A stretch of 64,000 nt of DNA from Plazaster borealis (Eukaryota; Echinodermata; Asteroidea; Forcipulatida; Labidiasteridae). Position numbers and translations under genes: made by a program. Under the pieces are notes generated by a model, which saw only the letters and a program-made list of their open reading frames with translations, was not told where the DNA came from and searched no databases. The stretch covers positions 22,576,026 through 22,640,025 of the forward strand of contig CM037463.1 in assembly GCA_021014325.1 (NCBI GenBank), in the 5' to 3' direction. Below are positions 10,771-22,600 of the stretch, in pieces. Every line of letters starts with the position of its first letter. The stretch's first letter is position 1.

Positions 10771-12990
10771 AGGCCCTCTCCTGGGATCAAGGTCAAATCT
10801 GGCCCGGAATTTTTTGCTTTAGTATATACCGATTGAATCATGCTTTCTTCTCTGTTTTGCTTTTTGTCTGTCATTTGTAGTTATTTTGTAATAATTATTA
10901 TGATTATTTCCGGATGACACAAATGGAAAGAGAACATTGGGAGATAATGTTATGGTATCAGAATCTTCACTGGTGGAATAATTTCCCACATGGTGCCACC
11001 CTGATCACCTTTCTTTGAGTGAACTTGCCAACATCTGTGTTTTATTGATGCCTCCTTAAAAAAATACCGTACTGTGTTCCCACTTTATTCTAAAGACAGA
11101 ATCATTTTTGTATGTCATTCCAATTTATTGTGGATCTACTGTCACTCTATGTTATGCCCTATTTTATTTAGCATTTTAATAGCATTTTCTAGTTGCCTGT
11201 TTATGTTCGATGGCAATATCTGTTATTTTCATTTTGTCACCAACAGCTTTCTTCATTTCTTTGGTTGATTTGGGATGTTGTACTCTAGTTGTGGAGATTT
11301 CTGGTTTTTATGGTTGTTTGTTTACGCTGTAAAGCTACCTGTAAATATACATATTTCTTAACTCTTTTATGATTTTTTTATCTTGTTAGTGGAGGTTTTA
11401 TTGAGTCTGCAACATCTTTAATGGCAGGTTTTTTAAACTTTCATTTTGACCCAGATAATTTTGAATAATATAACTACATAATTTATTGTTCGAAGATTGA
11501 AAATTTACCAACAAATAAATAAACTTCTCGATAATGCAAGTTATTTGATATTATTCTCCATCACGGCTAAAAAAAAAGCACATGCTGAAAACCTCATCGA
11601 TTGTTGTGAAACAGTGGATCATTGCCACAGAGCATCAATCACAAATCTTACCGAAGCCCCCGAAGGGATAACATCACCGAGACCCCGGCGTGCCATCTGA
11701 GAATTGTGTGGAACTACACGCCACACGTTTTACTCTGTCCTCTAGAAGTCGCTTCTTGTTTCTTCGATCGCTGAGGCGCATCAATTGTTTAAGTCCGTGG
11801 TCAATCAACCCCATAAGATGTCGTCCTATAAGTAGTTCGGAAATAATCACCGAGAGAATAAATAACTAAGGAATTGCCTTTATGTCGAGTTTTTGTGTAA
11901 AACAAAATAATAACATAAAAATACAATAAATCTATAGTATTCTGCGTTAACGTGACCTCCCCCCGCCCCCCCCCCCCCCCAATAGAAAAAAAATGAATAT
12001 AGAAACTTTAAATTACAGGCACAAAACATCATTGTTGTTTCATAGAAGAGTTTCATTTATTTTGATTTCACAGGTTGTTTTTTTTGGATAAGCAAACCGC
12101 ACACTAATAATCTTTGAATTCATCGAACATAAGCATTTTGGGGGAAAAACGTCGAAAATTGGTTTGGATTTTTAAAAAAATAGAATACTGTTTTAATTAT
12201 TTAATTTTATTATTATTTTGAACAATAGAAACAGCTTCCCTAGGACTTCTAGGGTATTACAAAGGTTGAAAATTACTGTCATCAAAAAGATTTGTCGTTC
12301 ACAAACCATTGGTCATAACATTTTTTTTTTTTAAATATATATATATACTAACAATTTTTATTTACTTCTAAGGCAAACACCCCCATCAAACAAAAAAGCA
12401 AACAAACAACAACCAAACATGTGCTGAACTTGAAATGACAATCGAAACTAGAAGCTGGTATTTGGGGGAAATTTTGTTTTCAGTAGCTCGTAACTCGTAT
12501 GAAGCTTATAAAAGGTAAGCTTATAAATTTGTTTACTAAAATCGTTGTTAGGTTGTTTCAATACTTACAAGTTACGAATCGTGTCTTTCTGACAATATTG
12601 TTGACTCGAGTCGCTTGGACTGAAGTCCAAATTGAGTCACATTTGTTGTAACTTTTAACTTGACTTGGACAAAAACGATTTGTGATTTGACATGACTTGG
12701 GCAAAATAACTTTTCGTTTTTACTTAACTTGAGAAAAACAAATCACTTGTATTAAAACAATGCTTTATAGTGGAAAAATAGAGTTGTAACAAATGAATCT
12801 CAAGCTGAATATTTACTTCTTTGAGAAACTTTTATTGGTACCAAATTCCTGAAATCCGGTTATTTTATGCGCGTAAAAAAACTTCCGTGGCTGTTTAATA
12901 TTCTGTCGAGTACAGAGGGTACATCATCTCTTAAGTAGATGGGTTGGCTCTGGAAAGAGCTTGGTGGTTATGCTTAACTTTTGGACTGAT
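10771..12990. other. Intergenic, no supported gene
   Basis: AT-rich with poly-C (about 11961-11980), a short TA run (12340-12350), and a patch of gacttggac-like short repeats (12600-12720). No recognisable exon. Confidence 0.5.
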
Positions 12991-13000
12991 GTGCTCTAGT

Positions 13001-13415
13001 AAAGGTAGGGTCATAGATTGCTAAATACTCCAAAAATTAATGACTATAAAAACTTACTTGTGGTGAGAAGCACTGCTGCTGTTGAGAGTGTGAACTATTT
13101 TGAAAAAGGATTCCCTTCGAAGGATAGTTTGAATATCTTTTCGCCAAAAAAACATTTGAATCTGAGAAACGATTCTCAGATTACTGAGGGTTGGTGTCCG
13201 TTCGCGAATGCTGCGACCAGAGATGCAGCTGGTACCCTGTCACATCACTAAGCGGTGATAGATTCGAAGTTCTTGTGAAAATACCGTGACAGTTTTTGCT
13301 GTTTTTATCAGCAAGTAGACACTGTTTTCAGCTGAAACTTTCATAATGTGACTTTCATATCTGTCTTTATTATTGTGCCTATAAAATGAAAATTAAGTAG
13401 ACACAAACCAATCTA
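13001..13415 (+). mobile_element. TTAA-class MITE, class D, right end lost
   Basis: Starts aaaggtagggtcatagattg and carries ggttggtgtccgttcgcga and tttcagctgaaactttcat. The right end is interrupted at about 13400 by different DNA. Confidence 0.65.
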
Positions 13416-13576
13416 TGATGTGTAGAAGTTTTGGGTACCACGATACCTTTGGATGAAAAATCTGTTGAGCTGGAACATGAGATTTTAAGTTTCTCCTGTC
13501 GCCCGATTCGGTTGAATATGCATTTGGAATAAACCGGTTCATTTCACCGCGCTCGATTCCGTTCCAAGAAATATAA

Positions 13577-13843
13577 AGAAGTAAAAAAAGAAAACGTCCC
13601 CACGGATCAAGACTACAACACACAAACATGTACGGAAGCATGAAGGTGGAAAAAAACATTATTACAACACCGAAAAGAGACTACGCTAGCCCGCACGACA
13701 ACGAGAGCCGCAGTGGGATGCTAGCCGTTCCATTAAGCGGGTCCAGAGGGGACGCAACTCCCGACTATAGTCTATCGTCTACAAACGAGCAAGTGGCGCA
13801 ACGAGCGTATCAAATGTCTGATCAGTTGGGGACGCTGGAATAA
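13577..13843 (+). CDS. Possible terminal exon, plus strand, unknown
   Basis: The frame is open from 13577, with an ATG at 13628 and TAA at 13841. From 13628 it gives 71 residues with protein-like composition (SGMLAVPLSGSRGDATPDYS; EQVAQRAYQMSDQLGTLE) and is clearly GC-richer than its surroundings. AATAAA signals follow about 90 and 155 bases after the stop. It has no recognised domain and no hydrophobic segment. No convincing upstream acceptor was placed because a TTAA element abuts it. It may be the last exon of a gene whose other exons I could not see, or a small single-exon gene. Confidence 0.35.
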   Translation, partial: RSKKRKRPHGSRLQHTNMYGSMKVEKNIITTPKRDYASPHDNESRSGMLAVPLSGSRGDATPDYSLSSTNEQVAQRAYQMSDQLGTLE

Positions 13844-14690
13844 TTCGTTGAATCTGCAAGACCGTGAATATTTAGGCATATTTGTCGTTTTCATCAGTGA
13901 GGATTTCTTTCGTTCGTCATTTTTACGAAATAAAACAAAAACAAATTTGCAATCACTGCAGGAGATGGCGTTGTATTACACAGTGTGTAAAATGTATGAA
14001 TAAAAATAAGCGACAACTGCTTTGCAGATTGCTTTGCCATTGTATCGATATCCGTATAATTGTTAAATGTCCATCAAGCCAGCACTTTGGGTTCTTTTTC
14101 AAATCACTCTGCACCCCCGCACTATCAAAAGTATCTCACCTTCAACATCAAGGATTCTTTTATTTCAAGCAGCCAACAATAATATTATTCTCAAATTGTT
14201 TTTAATATTGTTCTCACAAATGAGTATTATCAGTTGTATTGTTTACTAAATATTCTCTTTTATTAAGCATTCGAGAAAGACTCTGCTAGGGTTGAAAAGT
14301 CTGGCCATTAACTTGTTGTGTGCGAATACTCTCTTTCTTAGAGAGAATACACAGCAATTGCAATTACCAGGTACTTAACAAAATGAATAATTTAAATTTG
14401 CATAAGTTATCTAATTGTAAGTTTTATACCGTTGCAATTCCCCCATAGAAATATGTCCGTCTGAAAAAAAGTGTAGTCGAGAACATCAAATTCTAGAAGA
14501 CAATTAAAACAAAATAGTAACTACAAAATGACAACTCCCATTACTAATTTCGTTTGCCATAGTCGACATAAGGAAATAAGCCCAAATTGATTTTGCATAA
14601 AATTGCTTGACATCCCTCACCACCCCCCATAAAAAATATGAATAATGATAATAATTAAACACCTAAAAGTTAAACCTTTGATAGCTAATC
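13844..14690. other. 3' flank and intergenic
   Basis: AATAAA occurs at 13929-13934. A hammerhead-like repeat end lies at 14261-14313 (separate entry). Otherwise AT-rich with no exon. Confidence 0.45.
14261..14313 (+). repeat. Short interspersed repeat end with hammerhead-like fold
   Basis: Contains cgagaaagactctgctaggg then gttgaaaagtctggccatta. GACTC can pair with GGGTT as a stem, and the outer TTAA..GC and GGCC..TTAA segments can pair. The copy at 27762-27819 keeps a better GAAAC core. Probably a decayed Penelope-like or related end. Confidence 0.4.
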
Positions 14691-14693
14691 AAC

Positions 14694-14752
14694 AAAGACA
14701 ATAGCAGCTACAGAAACAAAAACTACAGCTACAACAACAACAACAAAAACAC

Positions 14753-14784
<32 letters not shown>

Positions 14785-14893
14785 ACAGCAGCAACAACAA
14801 TAACAACAACAGCAACAACAACAACAAAAACAACAGCAGCAGCAACAACAACAACAACAACAACAGCAACAACCACAACAACAACAACAACGT
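14694..14893. repeat. CAA/CAG microsatellite
   Basis: About 200 bases of CAA triplets with interspersed CAG and AAA. Long Val- or Gln/Thr-rich frames across it are artefacts of the repeat. Confidence 0.9.
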
Positions 14894-15261
14894 TTTTAAA
14901 TGTTTTTACTAAAACGTCACCCTCTAGTTTGACGAAGCTCGGATGTTTGGTTATAACGGTGTGGTTATTGAAAACTGAAGGATTGAAATCAACCGCACGG
15001 CTCCAAAAAAACCAGCGATTTATCTTTCCTTACAAAATGTCATCATTCGTAACCCGTCGCCTCCAGTTATTCCTTTGGAAGTGTGCATTTGTTTTAAGTG
15101 GGGATGTAGAGAGAAAGGAATAATGATTGCGAGATAAATAATAAATCAAGTAATGAATCATTTCTTTTCCTAACATTGATTTAATTTTATTTGAACTCTT
15201 TCTGGTGATGAAACATAGGGACCCTCAACAGCGGGCTATAAAGCACTGTGATTCGCGGGCC

Positions 15262-15455
15262 TGAAGTAGAGAATATGTAGACGGAAATGTTAAGGTTTAG
15301 ATGTGGGTGGGAAAACCCCAAAATGGGGGAGAACCTAATCAGATAGGGATTGAAAACCTAATCCACATGCAAGGCTCTCGACCGAGGTGGGATTCGATTA
15401 GGGGTCTACAGAGGTAAAAGGCGGAGAAAGAAACCACTGAGAACCTGATCATCAA
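15262..15455 (-). mobile_element. tRNA-derived SINE, family 2, minus-strand copy
   Basis: Read on the minus strand it gives a degenerate A box (ttctcagtggtttctttc), a B box-like aatcgaatcccacc, then gagccttgcatgtggatt and ttttggggttttccc. The same order occurs in the plus copy at 22766. Oligo-A-type tail region toward 15262. Confidence 0.7.
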
Positions 15456-15491
15456 ACAACAGTTTTATTATATTTTTTCGATCAATAACTA

Positions 15492-15864
15492 TTAAAGGCA
15501 TCGTACACGTTTGGTAATTGTCAAAGACCAGTGTTCTCACTTGGTGTATCCAAACATATGCATAAAATAACAAGCTTGAGAAAATTTGGGCTCAATTGGT
15601 CATAGAAGTTGCAAGAAAATGATGAAAGAAAAAACACCCTTGTTGTACATATTTGTGTGCTTTCAGTTAGGAATAAAAACTTCTTGCAAGAAGTTTTTAT
15701 TATTTTAGTGAGAAATTACCTCTTTCTCAAAAACTACGTTACTTCAGAGGGAGTCGTTTCCTACAATGTTTTATACTATCAACAGCTCTCCGTTGCTCGT
15801 TACCAGGTGAGTTTTATGCTAATAAATATTTTGAGTAATTACCAAACGTGTACGATGCCTTTAA
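15492..15864 (+). mobile_element. TTAA-flanked MITE, class A, full length
   Basis: TTAA at 15492-15495 and 15861-15864. Left end AAGGCATCGTACACG, right end CGTGTACGATGCCTT. It lies about 450 bases upstream of the predicted transcription start of the peptide-precursor gene. Confidence 0.85.
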
Positions 15865-16255
15865 AATTATTCTTTGTTTTTATTGAAAACTTTTTCGACT
15901 AACTTCCAGGAAGCCAGGTAATCAACCGGGGAAAGGGAGAAGGGGGGACACAAAATAAATTCAGAAAAAATATGATCAGAAATTCGACATAAAAAACAAT
16001 TCCCACTAGAATTGCGTCTGAAAATCATATTCTCCGAATAATAATAAAAAACAAAAACATTTTGATTTATCTATTTTAATATAATTTTAATTATTCAGTC
16101 TCCCTCTCCAAATTGTGACTGGTCTCGTTCAATTCAAGGTCATTTATTGGAGCGTCCGGTCGGTGAGCTAAAAAAAGGTAAATCACAGCGTGGTCTTTTT
16201 TCGAGGTGAATAATTAATTCGATCGCATTATAGAGTTAAGCGTTCAGTTCGATTA

Positions 16256-16313
16256 TCACGTGATCCGAATTTCAGGTATAAAGAGCGCGTGCTTGGATAG
16301 CAGTTGTTCAGTC
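16256..16313 (+). promoter_or_regulatory. Core promoter of the peptide-precursor gene: E-box, TATA, initiator
   Basis: TCACGTGA, a palindromic E-box, lies at 16256-16263. TATAAA lies at 16277-16282. An initiator-like TTCAGTC has its A at 16310, 33 bases from the first T of the TATA box, which is close to normal spacing. The predicted 5' UTR is about 210 bases. AT-rich homeodomain-like sites (TAATTAAT) sit about 100 bases upstream at 16212. Motifs are seen directly; the start site is inferred. Confidence 0.6.
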
Positions 16314-16337
16314 CCTGTCAGCTGTAATAGTTCTCGT

Positions 16338-16346
16338 ATGAAATAA
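16338..16346 (+). promoter_or_regulatory. Minimal upstream ORF (ATG AAA TAA)
   Basis: A three-codon ORF sits 28 bases after the predicted start of transcription and about 170 bases before the main ATG. Such minimal upstream ORFs can lower initiation at the main start. It is short enough to arise by chance. Confidence 0.35.
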
Positions 16347-16519
16347 GTTCGCGTTTGTTTCACATCAGTTCTAGTGGATTTTGCAAAACAAAAAACCTCG
16401 GAGCACACAGACAAGATTCACCAACAACGGGAGACGGGCGAATATTTTGGGGTGGTGGTGTGTGTGTTTTTTTGGCGGGAAAGGCGAGGCGACAGAAAAC
16501 GTGTACAGTGTGTAAAACT

Positions 16520-16613
16520 ATGGGCTACTTCAGAATGAGTTTGCCTTCACTATGGGTCGTCATGTTGTTTGTTTTGACGACAATTCTCATCATGAACACA
16601 TCAACAACAAATG
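16520..16613 (+). CDS. Exon 1 coding part: signal peptide
   Basis: Encodes 31 residues plus the first base of codon 32. The start at 16520 was chosen because it begins a basic/aromatic n-region followed by a 15-residue hydrophobic stretch. The frame stays open upstream to about 16355 but has no earlier ATG. A second in-frame ATG at 16535 would also leave a complete signal sequence. The polar run NTSTTN suits a signal-peptidase cleavage region close to the junction with exon 2. The donor is ATG|gtaagc. Confidence 0.82.
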
Positions 16614-19600
16614 GTAAGCAAGATTATTTATTCAATTTTGTATTTACGTTTCCCAAAGTTTCCATTATAATAGGCCTGTATATTTGGAGTGTGCTAACTT
16701 AACAAACAAAACGATCCTGTAGCTTTTAGTGGGGACAATAAATAATTTTCAAGGGAAAAACGTAAAACCGAAGAAGAGAGATATTCCAATGGATCGTTGA
16801 CAGTTTTAGATAACTGTCTTGAAGTTAAAGTTACCCCCTCCCCTTGCGTTTGTGCCCTAATTAGCTCTTCACGGCCTTATCAATCTTAACCCTACAGACT
16901 AGGCAGCTTGGCTAGCGTGTTGCATCATTCCTCCCGTACCCTCTTCACATGCCACTCTCCACACCAACATTGTATGGGCTTGGATAAGATACGTATGCCT
17001 GACCCTGTGATAAGCACTTGTCTTTTTTGGTCCTAACTATATAGCCACAATCCTTCTGAATCCTTCATTTTGGCAAAGAGGATATAGAACGATTTGGATT
17101 TGGATCCTTAAAACGGTGATGTGAGGTTTATACAGTACCCGGTAACTTAGGATGTAAGAATTGAATAGATTTTACCGTCAACGGCCATGTGAATTAAATT
17201 TCATTTTTAGGAGAAATGTTGGTTCTGAGAAGAGACAGGGCTGACGTTCATTCAGTATGCTCTTCTCATGCTCTTCTCATCTTCATGACAGTTTATTCAC
17301 ACGGTTGTTAAACCCGAAAACCTGCTCAGTGTGTTTACTGTGTGGCAAAACAATTAGGGTTATAGTTGAAGCACCAAGTAACATACCAACTCTGAACAGC
17401 TTCGTGTAGGCTATGAACAGAGCCGGTACGGTTGTGTAACAAATTGACGTTTCGAGCTGTAAGCGTTGGTTGTCTTCATAAGTTCATGTGTTTCGATCTC
17501 CCGATGGTGTAAATATGATAACTAGTGATTTCTGTAGGCACAGTGTTTCTAAAGACAATCAAGTTAAAACTGAAAATTGTTTATCAATTCATGGAACCCC
17601 TCCCCTCGAATTTTAGTTCTTGAAACAATGACAAAATAAAATATGGATATAATAATTATTTAAACATAACTTTACATCAGTTTTGTGTTAGATACGAATA
17701 TACAATCAATATACTTATAAACATCATGTCTGTGGACAATTTGGGCGTTGCTTTAAAATTGATTTCGCCTGAATCATATTTATAGTCTGACATCGATTCG
17801 TTTATCCCGACTTGATACAAGTTTCGCTTGAATTGGTGGACGACTAGCTGTATATAGGGAAGTAAAAAATTGAAAATGTTATTGTCAGGTTCTTCCGTAT
17901 TGGTTCAAAGTGTAGTTATCTCATTCGAAACTTTTGAAAAGCGGCATTTGTTGCAAAGATTGCTGAGCTAAATTCATTAATTTAACACTTAAAGATTTTT
18001 TTATTTTTGTATTCTCGCGGAATCATAAGATACACATAGGCCTAATTAAGGATTTTTTTTGATATTCTTTTAATTCCCTTCATTTTGAACCCTTACTATT
18101 TTCAGTCATGTGACTTTTCCCTGTAGTGAAGAAATTCAAGAAATACGAAATAAGATATTTTCAGCCTTTTCACTGGTCACTGTACCGTTTCTGCAAACAA
18201 TTCCAATCACGAACTCAGTTACTAATTGCCGTTTCAATGTGAATGGATTTGTGGCCATCATGGTCCATATTTCAACATTTAAAATTTCCCCCAGAATTGC
18301 ATTCGAATGATAACTTCCACGGAAGACTTTTGTAGTTTTTGACATCTGCCAAAGTATATGTAGACAATCAATTGTTATTTTTTTTTCTCACCAACGCAAT
18401 AATTGAAAATGTAAACAAAATTGCGTGCTCTAATCTCTTTGAATCAAGATAAGGTACAACGTTGACAAACCTGCTGCTAATTGTATGTGTAGTCAATTTG
18501 TTTCGAATCAAGTAATGGTACAACATTGGTAATGTTGGAATCTGTTGCATTCGTAATGTTGGAAAACATGCTGCTATCGGCATACCTATACTCTCTTTGA
18601 TTCAAGACAAGGTACAACATTGGTAATGTTGAAACCTGTTGCAATGGTCACAACATTCGTAATGTTGAACAACATGCTGCTATTGGCATACTTACTGTCT
18701 TTGAACCAAGGTATACACATTGGTAATGTTGGAACCTGTTGCAATGGTCACAACATTCGTGATGTTTAACAACATGCTGCTATTGGCATACTTACTCTTT
18801 TTGATTCGAGAACATTGGTAATGTTGGAACCTGTTGCAATGGTCACAACATTCGTAATGTTGAACAACATGCTGCTATTGGTATACTTACTCTCTTTGAT
18901 TCGAGAACATTGGTGGAACCTATTGCAATGGTCACAACATTCGTGATGTTGAAAAACATGCTGCTATTGGCATACTTATTCTCTTTGATTCAAGGTACAA
19001 CATTGGTAATGTTGGAACCTGTTGCAATGGTCACAACATTCGTAATGTTGAACAACATGCTGCTACTGGCATACTTACTCTTTTTGATTAGAGAACATTG
19101 GTAATGTTGAAACCCGTTGCAATGGTCACAACATTCGTAATGTTGAAACATGCTGCTATTGGCATACTTACTTTCTTTGATTCGAGAACATTGGTAATGT
19201 TGAAACCTGTTGCAATGTTCACAACATTCGTAATGTTGAAAAACATGCTGCTATTGGCATACTTACTCTCTTTGATTCGAGAACATTGGTAATGTTGAAA
19301 CCTGTTGCAATGGTCACTACATTCGTAATGTTGAAACATGCTAATATTGGCAAGCGTATGTCTCTCGAATCAAGCTCTCGGCAATGTTGACAAGTTGTCA
19401 ACATTGCAAATAGCTTGCTGGCATGCTTCTCTCTTTGAATCAAGATAAAGCACAGCATGTTTAAATGTAATGTACCCAGTAACACACGAGTAAAATATTT
19501 CTGCCGGTTGGTGGTAGAAAGGTGGGTTTTTTTTCTTTTTACTCTCTCCTATTATTTATTATTATTAAGTTGTTTGATACAAAGAGTCAAAGTACAATCT

Positions 19601-22600
19601 TTATCTGGAAGAAAACTTTTATGAGCCTCAGACGGACAAAATGCTGTGGTTTTTTGAAAGAGCAAAAAACACCCATTGTGATGAAAATGTCACCGATAAG
19701 TTTGAAGATGTTTAGGGGAATCGATAGGTGTTGAATGCTTTCCATGCCCTTTCAAACGAGGCCCTCGTCTTTATAGATATTCATGAAGTGAAGTTTGAAT
19801 ACCTGAGAAATAATGCCGATATTGCCATTGTAAAATGTTTTGCCCTTCCTAAAAAAAAACACACGATACATCGACCCGGTTTGAACTTACGACACAAAGC
19901 TCTTCAACGGACTGTCACAACCCCCTTACTTTCCGATGTTGATATTAAAACCTCAACCCCCGATGCAATCAATGCAAAGAGAGTTATAAATAAAGCATCT
20001 TTTCAATCAAGGCCCTTCCGAATTAAATCGGATGATTTCTTCTTTCAATCGCCATGTTTTGACTTCCCTCTATCTTTCGAAGCCAGCGATCTCGTTGCTT
20101 TCTGAGACCGCCGATTCATTATAAACTATACGCAGTCTCTCGCCGGAAACTGGGGTTCCGTTCTTTTATATTGCGGCATATATAGACAAGTCACCCGTCC
20201 GTCTGTCTGAACTTGTCGCACAGAATTTGTGCGAGAGAAATTGTTGACAGAATAAGACATCACTGTTAGACAGGTCACCAGTCCATCTGTTTTTGGATTA
20301 TTGCGCCGATACTTCTTCAGTCCAAAGGTTGTTTGAGTTTCAACCGAGAAACAAGTAGACAAGTCACCAGTCCAGCTGTCGTGACATGTCACCAATTATT
20401 TATTGAGGTGGCAGTTGTGGAAATAAAGTCGAGAAATAAGTAGACTATTAGTCCGTTTAGTCTGGTGTACTTTTTACTCCCTTTTTTGCCTTCTTAACTA
20501 CTGCTTAGGGACTGTACATCGTAGTCCCATTGTCTGAACAGATTGGGGCTAATAGCAAAAGCAATATGACGCAAGAGTCCCTTTTGACGCCCATTTACGG
20601 ACTCCCGATTCGTCGCGTAAAATCACAATTATAATAAACTTAAACATCGCAATTATTTTGTGTAGTCTTGGTAGACATCAGACATGTTATCAAAGTATTA
20701 CGAACAAATTGTCCGAATATCTTAATCAAAATGTATTTTTATCGTTTAGCGCTTGATGAAACTCTTCTGATCCGGACGTCACTTCCGGTATCAAGTTGTG
20801 GAAAGTTATTCATTGGCTGAAAAGATTCAAATTTTCGTTGCCAATGATACAGACAAAATCTAACTGACCTGTCTGACGTACATCGTTGGAAAACAAAACC
20901 TTGTTAGAAAAAAATTACAACCTTGTTAGAAAAATTACAATTTTGTGAATACGTCGGATAGATCACTGCAATGTATTCATTATTGTTGTACTTTTGTTTT
21001 AACAACCATCATAATTCGTAGCTCAGATAAATTACAACGAAAAATATAAATCGTTAAAACTTCAAGGGGTGTGTATCGTTTGGTAATTACTCGTAAAATT
21101 AATGGCAATAAAACTTACATGGTGAGAAGTACAGCAGCTTCTGAAAGTAAAGCATTTTGAGAAACCTTTTCACTTTGAAGTTATGTGGTTATGGAAAAAG
21201 ATATCAGTTTTTTAAAAAACAAAATTAATCTGAGAAGCCTTTCTGTCGAAACGTTTCTCAGATTGTGTATTCCAATTGCAGATTATTCTTCCTGTGTGGA
21301 CGTAATTTCTCCAGGTTTTCATCAATCTCAAAAACGATACCACCTTTTGAAATGAAATTTTCGCAGGTTAGTTCTACAACTATGTAGGATTGAAACAAAC
21401 CGTGGGCTCCAATTACCAAACGTATTCAATCCCATTAAGATACAGCTATAACTTGCGCAAAACAAAATAATACATTATTTTGTTTTGCGCAACATCCAAA
21501 GTGAACTTTTGATTTGCGACAACTACCACATCATAAATAACCAATTAGTTGATCTTAGTGCTATAGGTGTCTGTCCATATTTTGTGGGTTTTTTGTGTAC
21601 CTTCTTAACACATTTACAATGAAAAGCGTATTTGAACATGTTTTTGGGAACTTGCGCCTTATAAATGAATAAATATCATGTTTTTCAAATCAAAACTCAC
21701 GTTTTGTACACAATGATTTCATGGGGCCTCCAAAAAAAGCAGTATATAATAGAATGTGAATAAACAATAAACTAACATTATTTTAACACACTGCAAAAAC
21801 TGGGGTGTTTAAATGGACATCATGGGTGTCATATATATATATAAACCCAAGGGGAATCATAGGGTGTTAATATAACACCAATGTAATTGTGTTGGCAGAA
21901 ATTAGTGTTTCTTTGACACCCTGTGGTGTAAATTTTGATTCCCTCTTCGGTATTTATATTAGACAACACCCACGGTATCAAGGTTAACACCCAAGATTTC
22001 GCAGTGCAGTCTCTCACTAAAACACAAGAACTAACAGATAAAATTGTGAAAAGAACACAGAAAGAAGAGTACATATAGAAGGCAGAATCAAAAAAATATA
22101 TTTAAATTTAATGTTTCTAAAGCAGAATTAAGTAAAGTGGTTCTGGAAATACAGAGTATGCATTGTTATGACAGTTTGTATTTTTGTTGTTATTTGTTTT
22201 TCTCAGCCAATAGCTGCGCCACGCTCAACTGTGTAGAGGTCAGTACAGCCGCTTGCAGATTTTGCAACAGAAGAGGTAGGTTAGCGGAGTAAGAGATCGT
22301 TTTTGAAAAATTGAAAGTTTTATTTGATTATTATTTTATTTATTTTTACAAACCGGGAATGATACATTATATGTTGTACATGTTGTAGGTAGAAGACGAA
22401 TCATATTTCCTTTCTATTTCGAAGTGAGGATTGTGAACATTTAGTATAAAGGACTCATCAATTTCATGCATTGATGGGAGTTGGTAAAAGAAAATTGTTT
22501 TTTATTTCGAATCCATTGAAATGAAGTTGGATTAGAGTATTTTCCCTGCCTGATGTGCAACTCGAGGGAAATGTTGATGGTATGTTTTACTCACGTAACT

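Larger units (their letters stand above)
16614..22206 (+). other. Intron 1 of the peptide-precursor gene (5.6 kb)
   Basis: Holds the 94-95 bp tandem repeat (18.4-19.4 kb), an 86-bp three-copy repeat (20.2-20.4 kb), a TTAA-class element (21.06-21.44 kb) and a CACTG-ended element (21.79-22.0 kb). An open frame at 19728-20105 (125 codons) has no recognisable domain. I see no second coding exon here that fits the phase of the gene. Confidence 0.7.

Noticed and set aside
18530..19400. Tandem units of intron 1 as a CRISPR array
   Set aside because: The whole 94-95 bp unit repeats without unique spacers, and the setting is a eukaryotic intron.
19728..20105. 125-codon frame in intron 1 as a nested gene
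   Set aside because: No recognisable domain, promoter or polyadenylation signal. The residue pattern is not convincing.
22207..22275. Exon 2 as a vasopressin/oxytocin-type or calcitonin-type peptide
   Set aside because: RGGKR and the C-x4-C loop are reminiscent, but there are two cysteine pairs, no neurophysin region follows, and no C-terminal Pro-amide is present.
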